From the NCBI RefSeq assembly GCF_963678635.1, contig NC_087062.1, forward strand, positions 14,557,789-14,621,788: a stretch of 64,000 nucleotides of DNA. The letters are read 5' to 3'. Below, one piece after another: positions 20,176-30,940 of this stretch. The position numbers and the translations under genes are program-made. Below the pieces are notes generated by a model. That model saw nothing but the letters and a program-made list of their open reading frames with translations. It was not told the DNA's origin and did not search any database. How positions within the stretch are numbered: the stretch's first letter is position 1; each line of letters opens with the position of its first letter. Source of the DNA: Symsagittifera roscoffensis (taxonomy: Eukaryota > Xenacoelomorpha > Acoela > Convolutidae).

Positions 20176-23100
20176 GCACGACGAGCGGATTGACATTTAT
20201 GCAAACTCTGATATGAAACCTGTGATGAGCTTAGGATTAGAAGATGATGAGTTTTTTGAAATGGTCGAAAAAATGCAAGCAGTTTTGGAGACTTTTGCAT
20301 CTTATGGAAGCGGTTGGGTTTTGCAACACGTAATTCAAGTTTTTGTTATACTTGCAAAGTTTTCACCAATCCGTGGGTCATCTTATATTGACTTGCCTTT
20401 TCGAATTCGAATGTCCCAGAATTTGATAAACATTAGAAATCACGAAGATAATAATTGCTTCGAACTTTGCTTTACCGCTGCTTATAGTCTGAAGCATGGT
20501 GTTGACCTACTTCTAACTGATCAACAAAAAGCGAACCCAGCAGCTGCGCGGACACAACCTGATACATACACTGCTGAAAGTGCACACAAAGCCCAAGGTA
20601 ATTTTGATTCACCCATGAGTTTCGCTTCAATTGGAAAATTTGAACAACTTAACGACGTGCGGGTAAATGTGTTCCAGTACCACAAGGGAGATTTGTTGCC
20701 TATGTATATATCAAAACGACCAAACCAAGATAACAGCACCCAAACTGAAATATTTGACATGGACCTGCTTCTCTTGTATGAGCCTGCAAAGCATCACTAT
20801 GTACTTATAATCGATTTGTTAAAGTTTATCTGCGAAATCAAAGGGTTTAAGTATCGCACAATTGCACGTTTATGTAGAAACTGCTTTCACATTAGTTGGA
20901 GTGATGAAACTCACGAGCAACACATCCAGTGTTGTAAGGATCATGAACCTGCTCTAGTAGTCATGCCTTCAGCAGAAAAAGGTACCAACAGATACGAGTT
21001 CAAAAACCTCCAGGCCTTGTGGTTTGTACCACTTGTGATTTATTTTGATTTTGAATCATTTCTGAAACCTGTAGATTCTTGTCCTGATAATCCATCGCGA
21101 TCACCTACCCGAGTTGTACAAAAACACGAAGCTTGTGGGTATTCATTGGCTGTAATTGAACACGGAAATTCACAGCCCTACTTCTTTGACTATGACAGCT
21201 CTGATCAATGCATGAAAAAGTTTCTCAATCAGTTGCATCAATTAGCGAGAGAGATATATGATCAAAAGCGACGGTTTCCTCAATTTCTAGAAAGCCAAGA
21301 ATCGTTGAACAAAGAAAACACATCAACATGTTGGATTTGCTGTATACATTTTACCAATGAGCACGAAAAATGTCTTGACCATTGCCATTTTTCTGGAAAA
21401 TTTTTGGGATGGGCACATGAAAAATGCAACCTCGCAAGACTAACTGTAAATTTCACCCCAGTCATTGGACATAACATCCAGAACTATGACCTTCACCACA
21501 TTTGTCTCGCATTGCATGAATGCGAGCCAACAAGTACAATGAGTGTTATACCTAGCACCGACGAAAAATATATATCGTTAAGCATTGGAGTCCTAATTAA
21601 AACTATAAAAAGGAAAAACGGATCTGAGCAAAAAGTTTTTGAATACCTCAGATTTATTGACTCATGCAAGTTTTTGAATTCTTCCCTGCAAAAATTGGTT
21701 GATAATCTACCAGCGGAAAAAATGTCAATTTTGAACAAGTATTTTGCAAACGAGACGGAGGAGCAACGGTGTCTGATACGACAAAAAGGTTTCTACCCTT
21801 ATTCGTACATGACCGGAAGAGAAAAATTTGCAGAAAAAGAATTGCCTCCTTTGCAAAATTGGTCCGATGTTTTGAATGGAGGAAAAGTTGCAGTTTCACA
21901 AGCGGATCTGGAACATGCAAAGAAAGTTTTTAGAGTGTTCAAATGTCAAAACTTGGAGGATTATCACAACTTGTATCTCAAGTGTGATACACTCCTTCTT
22001 GCTTGCGTCTTTGAAGAATTTCGACAAATTAGTCACCAAACTTATGGTCTGGACTGCGCGCACCATTTTAGTGCTTCAAACTTAGCTGGAGACGCCTTCA
22101 AACGTATCTGCAAAGACTCGAATGTTCAGCTTTTATCAGACCGCAGGCATCTCGAATTGGTCGAGAATATGATGCGAGGTGGTACTGCATCCGTGTTCCA
22201 TAGTCGCTTTTTCAAAGCCAACAACAAAGAATGCCCCGACTTCAACCCAGATCAACCTAGCACCTACGGGTTTATGATCGATGCAAATAACCTCTATGGC
22301 GGCGTCATGCAAACGGAGAAATTACCGGTGCGTAACTTTGAGCTAATAGAGCATATAGAAGACGAGGTGATTGTGAACCAAATCCTCAACATGACTGAAG
22401 ACTCTTTGATTGGATTTATATTGGAAGTTGATCTCGAGTATCCAGAAGAACTGCATGAGGATCATCAAGATTACCCTTTAGGTCCTACTAAAGAAAGTGT
22501 ACCCCAGGATTGGTTGAGTCCCTACCAAACAAATTTACTCGAGCAGATGAAAAATCAAGACATTGCAAGACGTTCAATTGGAAAGACCAAAAAGTTACTG
22601 CAGACGCTGCATGACAAGTCAAATTATACAATTCATTACAAACTATTGCAATTGTTTGTTAGTTTGGGACTTAAAGTTAAAAAAGTGCACCGTGTGCTGA
22701 AGTTTGAACAAGAAGCATGGTTAGAACCATACATCACATTGAACACGACTAAACGACAACAAGCTAGAAATAAATTTGAGGAGGATTTGTACAAACTACT
22801 GAACAATTGTGCTTATGGGAAAACATGCGAGTCGAAGCGCAAACGGATGCTTGTTCGGATAGTTAGAGATTATCATGCCGCTTTGCGAGAAATTAGTGCA
22901 TTCGAATTTAAATTCTACAAAATTTTTGGAGAAAACTTGGCAGCGTTCACTTCGAATCCAACAAAAATCTATTGGGATGTCCCAACAATTGTGGGAGCTA
23001 GTGTTCTTGAGTTAGCAAAGTTTCACATGTATAAATTTCATTACGATATAATGAAACCAAATTTTGAATGTCAACTATTGTATTCTGATACAGACAGTCT

Positions 23101-23315
23101 CCTGTACCAAGTCAAAAGTGAAGATTTATACCGAGAAATTTCCGAAAAAAGGAATATTTTGAATGAACTTGACTTGTCAAATTACCCGAAGAACCACCCT
23201 CTCTACGACCCGAAAAACAAAATGGTTGTTTTAAAATTCAAGGATGAGTTTCCAGGAGACATTATAACCGAGTTTATATCCCTCAAACCCAAGCTTTATT
23301 CCATTTTGTCCAGAG
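20156..23315 (+). CDS. Protein-primed DNA polymerase B, main part (Polinton PolB)
   Basis: This replicates the element by protein priming. In order: a family-specific FASYGSGWVLQ and FSPIRGSSYI head; exonuclease motifs IYFDFES (Exo I, about residue 297), GHNIQNYD (Exo II) and YLKCDTLLL (Exo III). An endonuclease-VII-like cysteine/histidine cluster with CWIC and CLDHCHFSGKFLGWAHEKCN lies between Exo I and Exo II. Then come polymerase motif A (DANNLYGGVM), motif B (NNCAYGKT) and motif C (YSDTDS). After YDP..K..VLKFKDE and EFISLKPKLYS the frame hits a stop at 23321-23323. A donor AG/GTAATT at 23315/23316 joins it to the exon at 23976. Its start continues the zinc-finger segment upstream. Confidence 0.93.
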
Positions 23316-23975
23316 GTAATTAATTAATTTCTATTTGCCTTATTTGTGAGCACGAATTTCAAAAAATTTTGATTTTTTGTGATTTTTTTTTCGGAAGGCA
23401 ATTTTTATTTGTGGGCGAAAAAATGTAATTTTATCAAAAAAAAAAGAAATTTGGAAAAAACTTTTTAGGCGAAAAAGTATATTTTTTTTTGAAATTTTTT
23501 TTGTGGGCGGTTTTTTTTTGTGGGCGAAATTTTTTTTTTTTTTGAAAAAAAAATTTTTTTGGTTCGAAAAAAAATTTCGGGCGGAAAAGTGTATTTTGTT
23601 TTGAAAAAAAATTGGAAAAAACTTTTTAGGCGAAAAAAAATAATTTTTTTGAAAATTTTTGTTTTTTTTTGTGGGCGATTTTTTTTTTTTGTGGGCGAAA
23701 AATTTTTTTAAAAAAAAATTTTTTGTCGGCAAAAAATTTTTTTTAAAAAATTTTTTTGTCGGGATTTTTTTTTTGTGTTGGTTGATTGTTGTTTTTTTTT
23801 TAAATGATGACTAATTTTTAAGGTCACACCTGGCCTTCATGTATTTTTTTTGTTGCACCTGGCCTTCAAGTTAACATGATGTAGCTCTTAAAAAAACATC
23901 GTATTTGGTTTTTTTACCACCACACATTAGTGATCATCAAAAAATTGATTAGTAATCATATAAATAAAATTTTAG
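23316..23975 (+). other. Intron in the PolB gene, low-complexity
   Basis: This 660-base GT...AG intron has donor GTAATT and acceptor ATTTTAG. The phases match: the split codon has one base before and two after. The sequences on either side belong to adjacent parts of the polymerase family. The inside is mostly A and T runs with an irregularly repeated (G)TGGGCGAAAAA-like unit at about 23400-23760. Open frames there (for example 23340-23732 minus) are low-complexity artefacts. Splicing is inferred, not shown. Confidence 0.75.
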
Positions 23976-24709
23976 ACTGCAGAAAATTATCGGCGAAAGT
24001 TGTATCCAAAGCTGCTCAGAAGATGTTGAGTCATCAGCGATATCGAGACACCTTGACCTCTGGCTCGTTATTCAAAACTGAAAACAGTCGAATCGCATCC
24101 GAGTCACACAATCTGCAAACAGTGACTTCGACGAAAACATCGTTATCAGCTTTTGATGACAAACGCTACATCCTCGATGATGGTCAGCAGACTCTTCCCT
24201 ACGGTCACAAAAACATCGTGGGTCAAACTGTGATTGGCATTGATGATAGTGATGACAACACAGCCGCTGTTAATTCTGACCCAACTGACGATGACGATTT
24301 GGAAAAATGGATGCCATTTTTTGAAGATCGTCAACAACCAGTGTCGTGGGATTGTGACGATTTCCTAGATGGGGTGTCTGAAGAATTCGCTAACACTCAA
24401 AACGTTGATTGGGACCATCCGGAAATTGATGATGAATACTTTGAGGATAGTTTTGCTGTTGAGAACACACAACCACATCGCTCGCTTCGACAACTGATGG
24501 ACCAGGTCAATAGCAGTTGGCAAACTCCAGACCCCGGTCTGATTCGGGCAGCAGAAACCAACGACAGTGATATTGATAGCGGGGATATCGCGGATCTGGA
24601 GGCCAATACTTCCGATGAGGACGAGTCGTCATTCTTCAACGATTCGTTTTTCGATTATGAAGCAGTTGAAGTAGAAGAACCACGGTCAAAAAATCGACGA
24701 ATAGATTAA
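23976..24709 (+). CDS. 3'-terminal exon of Polinton DNA polymerase B
   Basis: About 243 residues. The start (AKVVSKAAQKMLSHQRYRDT...) and then SAFDDKRYILDDG and LPYGH are the conserved C-terminal end of Polinton polymerases, so this is not a separate gene. After YGH there is an extra acidic tail of about 165 residues, rich in D, E and S, ending in a basic KNRRID. The open frame extends upstream to a GTG at 23930, but an acceptor at 23975 puts the exon start at 23976. The tail is longer than I expect for the family and has no recognised domain. Confidence 0.85.
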
Positions 24710-24745
24710 AACACAAAAAAACACCACATTAACTTTTGTATAGTA

Positions 24746-24751
24746 AATAAA
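24746..24751 (+). terminator. Polyadenylation signal AATAAA for the PolB transcript
   Basis: AATAAA lies 37 bases downstream of the PolB stop, the usual position for cleavage and polyadenylation. It is followed by T-rich sequence. The remaining 300 bases up to the inverted repeat hold no gene. Confidence 0.55.
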
Positions 24752-25049
24752 ATTCAGTTATTTAATATGAGAATTGTCTGTACATAAAATTTGACCTACC
24801 GCTATTCCGTGTTTAGTGTGTATTTTAGTGCGAGATTTTGTTCAGCTTTGGAACTCAATTAATCTGGGATATAAACAATTTCATTTAAGCGATAGTGTCT
24901 TTAGCATATTTTTGTATGTATTTGTATGTAATTTGAGTTTGAATCAAAGTTTTAAGAAGAATTGAGCAAACAGTCTATAGCGCAGTTAAACACTCCAGCT
25001 GGTTTCAGAACGAAGATTTGGCAAATGCTTTCCCGCACCAAACATGTAA

Positions 25050-25263
25050 CCACAACGTTCAGTGGGAATACTCAATAATATACCGAAGTTTTACATGAGG
25101 ACTATTAGGTATAAAATTATACATGGTGACAATTAGGATTATTACATGGTGACCATTGCTGATCATTTAATACATGGTGACCATTATGATTTATACCTAA
25201 TGGTCATCCATGTATGACAACCCCCCCCCCCCCCCGATCCTAGTGCACTATATGCATACTACT
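25050..25263 (-). repeat. Right terminal inverted repeat of the Polinton
   Basis: About 214 bp are the reverse complement of the left repeat, including the three GGTCACC-centred units and a C run of about 15. It ends ATGCATACTACT and is followed directly by the second CCTGTT target copy at 25264-25269. Confidence 0.95.
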
Positions 25264-25269
25264 CCTGTT

Positions 25270-27020
25270 TATTCTTTTTTTACTCTTTTTTCACTCTTTT
25301 TTTACTCCTCTTGCTTTGTGACGTGAACATCATTTTAATAGAACATAAAAATAAAATAATCTGCAAAAAGTAGACAAATCAAAATTTTCAAACCCGAAAA
25401 ATCGGCAAAATGGGTAGTGAACAGAAGGAACTCCCAAAACATTTTTCGATGTAAATCCTGCTCGATGTAAATCAACCGATCTTGTGCTAGTGAATTTAAC
25501 AAAAGCTTCAACTCGGACCACGAAGCCTTTGTTGTTGCACTGCAACTAGAAACAGAAACTAAGCACAGAATTAAACAGAAAAAGTTCGCTTTTAACAAGG
25601 TAGACTGGAACGACTGGAACGACTGAAACTACTACATAGAAAAGCAGCTAAAAAAGCGTTGTTGAACTAGAGCTAAAGTAGCGTTGATGAACTAGTAAAA
25701 CAATGGTACACATGGCTTGATTGAATTTGCTCTGAAATTGTTCCCCCAATCAACCACACTCAGATCGAATGTCCCTCCATGGTTGGTTGGTAAAAAGTCC
25801 TCACACCTCTTTAAATTGATATCAATATTTAACCAGAAAATGTCATAAAAACCTTCACTCATTTTGTCCAAGTCATTAATACTGATTTTCAAAACTGCCC
25901 TAAATAAAGGCTTTTTCCTTCCTTTTGGAAGATAAGTGATGTGATACAAATCTTTAGGGATCAGAACAGAGCAATGATTGAACAGTACCGACCCAAAAGT
26001 TTTTTATGCAGCATATCAAAAATCCTGGAAAAACTTATTTTTGATGAGTTGTAGGACATTGTAAAAAGCAACTAAACCAATCGCAACACGGATTTAGAAC
26101 ATGTCGGTCGGTTGTTACTCAACTATTGTTGTTTTTAGACTTTCTATAAAAAGAATACGATGAAAAAGAAAACGAACTTTTTGTGTTATACCTTGACTTC
26201 AAAAAAGCTTAGTATTCCACACGATTGGCTGTTCCAAAAAAAATAGACATTTGAGTTTTTTTCTTAAACAGTTGCTAGTTATTTATCTGACCGCCAACAG
26301 TATGTGACTGCATTTCTGAAACAGTAACTGACAATAGTGGTGTACCTCAATGTTCCTTACTCGACCCGCTACTTTTCATAATATACGTGAACGAACTACC
26401 GAAGGAAATGACAGAATGTGAAGCGTTTGTTTATGCGGATGATTGCAAGCTTGTAAGTTCGATGCCAGAAAATATACAGAAAGATCAGTCGAAAGTGCAA
26501 GATTGGTGTAAAATGACATTAAACGAGGGCAAATGCTATATCTTACCAGAAAACAGAAAGAAAGCGTAAAAACATGACTTCACGTTGAATTCAAAACAGC
26601 TTTCTGAAACAACCGATTAAAAGGACCTTGGATTATTTATGGCTAGCAAACTATCATGGAAACCAAATGTCGATAAACGGTTTAAAAAAGCTTGGAAATT
26701 ATTCTACTTCCTGAAAAGGACCATCTCATCTCTTGCCGCTAAAAACACTAAACTCATTGCGTACGTAGGATATGTAATACCTGTATTAAGTTAAGCATAA
26801 CCAGTTGGTTTGCGAACAAAACAGAAAGTAAAGAAATAGAACGTGTCATAGGAAAGTAACTATCTCGATGAATGGCAGGTTGGATAACAGCTAAAAACAA
26901 AGAGACCAACAGACACAGGTGTATCAGAAACCAACAAATACAGGTACCATACCTAATTTTAGAAGTTGCGCCCCCCTTTAGTACAAGAGAAGTGTGATCG
27001 AAGGAACTGTTCACCGGGTT
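25270..27020 (+). pseudogene. LINE (non-LTR) reverse transcriptase relic, copy A
   Basis: Fragments of a LINE RT are readable on the plus strand. AEQYRP-like and FLCSISKILEKLIFDEL lie at about 25985-26055. LLDPLLFIIYVNELP lies at about 26355-26400 and CEAFVYADDCKLVSS (catalytic ADD) at about 26410-26465. KDLGLFMASKLSWKPNVDKR and KLFYFLKRT lie at about 26620-26720. Stops and frameshifts break it. The 5' part, with a repeated MSSEQKELPK-like segment near 25410, is shared with 62660 onward. Relative to that copy, about 400 bases (63110-63508) upstream of the RT are deleted here. The clade cannot be fixed by eye. Confidence 0.8.
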
Positions 27021-27238
27021 TTCCGCAGTACGTCAACATGGGAAGTTTATGATAAAGCGATGGAAATCAACCGTAAACAGTGGTTGGATAATCAAAATCC
27101 GAAAAAAATGGTTGTCGAAGGTTGTATCGCAAGCCCTTGACAAGATCATCAGGGAAGGCAAAAACAAAAAGAAGATGGTTGAGAAAAAAAGCCCTGCGAT
27201 AATAGCAGCAATTCACCACCACTCTTGATGGTTCAAAT

Positions 27239-27601
27239 TTGGGGGATCACAGTCAGACATTAGCAAAAAAATTACTGTACAGACTTGAATGTTGTGTGTA
27301 CAGTGGTGTACAGACATACAGACATGAATGTTGTGTGGGCAAATTCATCTATGTTGGCCAGACGGTACGAAATTTCACTTTCAGGATTGAGGAACACCGG
27401 AAAGAGGATACCCAAGTTGGACAAGATATATGGCAGTGTGGTAGTGATAGTGGTAAGTTGGAGTTTAATTGGAAGAAAACCGACCAGGCGTCCAGCAGCT
27501 TTAAATTACTTTCATTAGAGGCTCTGCACATTAGGAAAAAGAGACCGGAAACTAACACGCGCGACGAGTTTAGAAGTTGGGAGCTGACACAAAAGCTATA
27601 G
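27239..27601 (+). pseudogene. GIY-YIG nuclease domain remnant
   Basis: About 110 residues contain FIYVGQTVRNFTFRIEEH, matching the YIG half, the arginine and the histidine of GIY-YIG nucleases. LSLEALHIRKKRPETNTRDE holds the metal-binding glutamate. The frame has no ATG at its start (TTG at 27239) and begins inside a short tandem duplication, so it is a fragment. GIY-YIG domains occur in retroelements, notably Penelope-like ones, and in host repair proteins. The neighbouring RT is LINE-like, so whether the two ever formed one element is unclear. It would make nicks for insertion if so. Confidence 0.6.
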
Positions 27602-27689
27602 TTTAGAATCGAAAAATCCAAAAAAAAAGGCAAAATGAGTAGTGAACAAAAGAAACTCCAAAACATTTTTCGATGTGAATCCTGCTCAA

Positions 27690-28595
27690 CAAATATTTAT
27701 AACAAACAGCATGAACATCAGCATGATCTCACGTGGCCCTTAGGCAGACATGAGCCTGCCATTTTCTCTCATCGTCTTTGTTACTGCTGTCTTCAGTGGC
27801 GCCCTGATTGCATTCGATGGGTTGTGAAACCTACTGAGCACAAGTAGTCGGCATATAAATCTATCGACATCAATCTTTGGTCCCTCGGGTTGCTCAGATT
27901 TTTTATTACTTCATGTCCTTCAACCGTTACTTTTGACCTGATTCCTAAACCTATTTTGGTTATTCCAAAGAGCTTTTCAATGACCATTTTCTTGAATTGC
28001 AGCTGGTTCATTTTTTGAGAGTGTCACTTAACTCCAAACGAATTCTGCTCAAGCCTATGCTCTTCGAACGCTGCTTTTAAAACGTACAAACCGCTACTTG
28101 GTGATCAGCCAATGCACACTAAGAGCATTAGCGATGTTTATCTCTGTCGCTCTTGACTTGTAACATGTAATGTTTTCATTGTTAGCTGTCCTTCTTGAAG
28201 GTTGCGATAAGCAGAGTATGAGTATTTTCTTTGGCTTCATTGGTAAGTTTCCTCTAGATTGTTGCCTCTTTTTTGATAGAGTTGGTGCAATGACTTTTAA
28301 AAGTCTGTAATAGATCGCTAGCATTGTTTTCAGGTCGTCGCTTTGTACAATTTTGGATGCTGTGAGGAAGTTCCTCTATCTAGGCAACTGACTGTTGATT
28401 TGTCATCTCCCGGTCTTCGTTTCTCAAACCTCATCATTTCCTTGTGTCTTTTCATCTCTGAGTCAATAGAATTTCAAAATTTTTGTCTGCAATCTCATGT
28501 TCTTCTTCTTTTTGGCATCTATCTGGTACGTTTTCTGTAGACTTTGATTCGCTTCTTTCAATTTGTCCTGAGGTTTTGCTGACGAAGCTTTCTAG
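27690..28595 (-). pseudogene. Relic of giant retroelement family, Gag and protease-upstream part (copy 3)
   Basis: On the minus strand this repeats 2956-3880 and 6937-7870 with good identity. The pre-protease piece is at about 28010-27760 and the Gag core piece at 28560-28094. It stops at TTCTAG/TGTGCC (28595/28596), where the left LTR of the intact-length giant element begins. The relic resumes at 51809, so the giant element was inserted into an older member of its own family. Confidence 0.8.
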
Positions 28596-29493
28596 TGTGC
28601 CAGTCGGTCATATCGGGAAGTTTGACCTTGAGGGACACGAATAAACGTGATTTTGGAGTGAAGTTTTATTTTTCAAAAATTCGAATGGAGCTTGTCATGC
28701 TCAGTTTTCTCGTGACAACTGAAAACAAAAATGAAAAATCAGAATGACCGAATTAACAATTGCGGAAAAGTGGTCAAATATATACAGTGGGAAATCGCTA
28801 TTCGCAATTTCCATCGTAGAGAACGAGAGTAGAGCTGTCCTATCTATCTGACATTGGAAACAAAAAGAACACGAGAGCGGAGTTAAAATCAACTGGACCA
28901 ATGTGAACCTTCAACGGAAAGGCGGACAAGTGAAGTGTCCTAATGGTCCAGAGCCAAAACTATTTTCTTGAGTAAAAATTGACTTCCCTTGATCGGAACT
29001 CATCATTAGAAAAATTCTTGAGTTATATTTGATTATATTCATGCCAGAGTCGTTAATTAGTTCAATTACTCTGTGTCTCGAGCGTGCTGCTATGTGAGTA
29101 CTAAATTTAGTTTTCTCGAGTGTGTTTTGTGATTGTTATGTTGAGATAAGGCGAGTTTTAGGTTGATCCATCTGAAATGGATCAAAGTTCCACTGTCTAA
29201 TAAAAAATAACTTAACGGATTGTTCCGATCCTGTTTTTAACGGCGTTCGTGTATTTTGGGTATCTCGAGACCTAAGTATGGGAACGTTCTTATTTTCTAG
29301 AGTGGGGAGATATTTTTGTAGTGGCCTTTAAGCTGTAACGGGTTCTAGTCTCATGTCGCAAGCGAACCGAATTGGCTCCGACCGTTTTTGAGGTAGAAAA
29401 ACACGAGAGATAGTGTCCCTGACTCTTGAGCCAATGGTTAAAGGGCCTATTTTTCTTAAGCCTCATATGTGACCGAAGTAGGCGACTGTTACA
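28596..29493 (+). repeat. 5' LTR of the giant retroelement
   Basis: 898 bp, direct repeat of 50911-51808, starting TGTGCCAGTCGG and ending GACTGTTACA. It differs from the 3' LTR at a modest number of scattered sites and small indels, so the insertion is not very recent. About 12 bases after its end is TGGCGCTCCTGGGTG, a candidate primer-binding site, but I could not match it to a tRNA. Confidence 0.92.
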
Positions 29494-30940
29494 TAGTGTT
29501 TTTATGGCGCTCCTGGGTGTTTTTACGACATCATGACTACGGAGTCGAACCCACTTGACACAGCTCCTGGCTGCATGCCCATTCTAGAGTACCAGTGGTA
29601 CGGTTCAGCGGGAACGTGTAAGCCTTCCGGTTGTACCGTGATAGCTTTTTAAGAAAACTTGAGAAAACTTCCTGGTACGCTCTCCGAACGAGGCCTAGCT
29701 AACCGAGTAGAGGGGGGTAACTAGGGGGACAAAAACAAGAGCAAAAAGACAAAAAGCGAAACAAAAACAAGAAAAAAGTATAGAAAAAGGAACAAAAACC
29801 ATAAAACAAAAAAGACAGTGACTTTAATACCAGATCAGTTGGATCAAACCTTTATATTAATTAAATAGTATACCTATACTGTTTTATAAGACCGATCGTT
29901 TCGATCAATCCAGCAATCTAAACCAGTGACTTCAATAAGGTGCCCGAGTGGGGGCGTTGTTAAGGGTTTTCAGATAGCTTGCAACCTAACCGGACCACTA
30001 GGAGACTTGACTGGAAGAGTTGACCAGCCAAGTGGGGAGGTGGTGCTGGTGTCAAGTGCAGTGCACGTCAAGGGGACAACCAGCACGGGATCACTACAAC
30101 AAGAAGAGGACGCACAGGGGTGTTCTCAAGTTGGGCAAACGGGTATCGTTAAAATCCACATTACATTATAGGAAATAATCGTAAAATTGGATAAACGGAG
30201 CCCCATTGTTTTGAGGAAGTTTTTACACAAACAGGCCTGGAAACAGGTCTACGGTTTTCTCTCGAGATGTTTAGCACCCGGCGCTTAAGATATTTTTTGG
30301 CTTAAGAGGGGGACTAAAGAGGGGGGAGGTTAGAAGGGGGGCTGGTTAGGTTAGAGGTTTGTGGTTGTAAATTGTAAAAAATGGGGACACATTAGAGTAA
30401 CTAATTGTTCGGCATCGTCGATTTAGTTACATTAGATACTTACACGCATTGGTTATAAGAAGCGGATATCCAAATTGAACATCGAGTTAAGGTAGGTACC
30501 CTGGTCGGATCGGCAGGGGGGAACGGACATAGACAGTTTTTGTGATACCCCATAAGATCGCTAGCAGGGGGGAGGAAAACGCGTGGCAATCGGGTACCAG
30601 ACATTTTTTCAGACAAAGGTTGACTGTCAACTTTGAATTTTAGGTGGGTTCATCTCTCTGTTTTTGAAATTTTTCCTGTTTAAATTTTTACGTTTTGGTG
30701 AAAATTTGTTGTTGGTATTTGAACGAACAGGTGATCACAAGATACCTGCGAAAAAGTTGGGGTTTCAAATAGCCTGAAACAACGAAAGGGAGATAAATAC
30801 AGGGGGGTCAGTATTTTAATTTTGGCCATTAAGATAGGGATTTTGGGAAAATTTTTACTAGAGCTCAAGTGGTGGTACACGGTACAGCGGTTCAATAGTC
30901 CCCACAACAAAGAAGAAGAAATCCTACTATCCAGACACTT
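29494..30940 (+). other. Untranslated leader of the giant retroelement, first part
   Basis: No convincing ORF. A 29926-30171 frame encodes a glycine/serine-rich stretch without family signal. Purine-rich AAAAACAAG-type runs lie at 29720-29820. The leader probably contains primer-binding and packaging signals, but none could be defined. Confidence 0.5.

Larger units (their letters stand above)
10636..25263. mobile_element. Polinton/Maverick DNA transposon (14,628 bp) with 6-bp target duplication
   Basis: The ends are inverted repeats beginning AGTAGTATGCATATAGTGCA on the left, with the reverse complement on the right. Both flanks carry CCTGTT (10630-10635 and 25264-25269). The empty site, agatcCCTGTTtattc, is preserved near 62526-62540 in a second copy of the host repeat. 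AG...CT termini, a 6-bp duplication, and a set of integrase, protein-primed PolB, major and minor capsid and adenain-like protease are the hallmarks of Polintons. Genes run leftward from about 16815 and rightward from about 17302. No packaging ATPase is recognisable. Confidence 0.97.

Noticed and set aside
23340-23732. 130-residue lysine/phenylalanine-rich frame in the PolB intron
   Set aside because: Pure low-complexity A/T runs; explained by the intron repeat.
24023-24709. Independent acidic protein gene starting at an internal ATG
   Set aside because: Its first part is the conserved C-terminal end of PolB and is better explained as the last exon.
25335-25598. Minus-strand secreted-looking 87-residue frame (signal-peptide-like start)
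   Set aside because: It is antisense to the LINE relic and is disrupted differently in the copy at 62557-62800.
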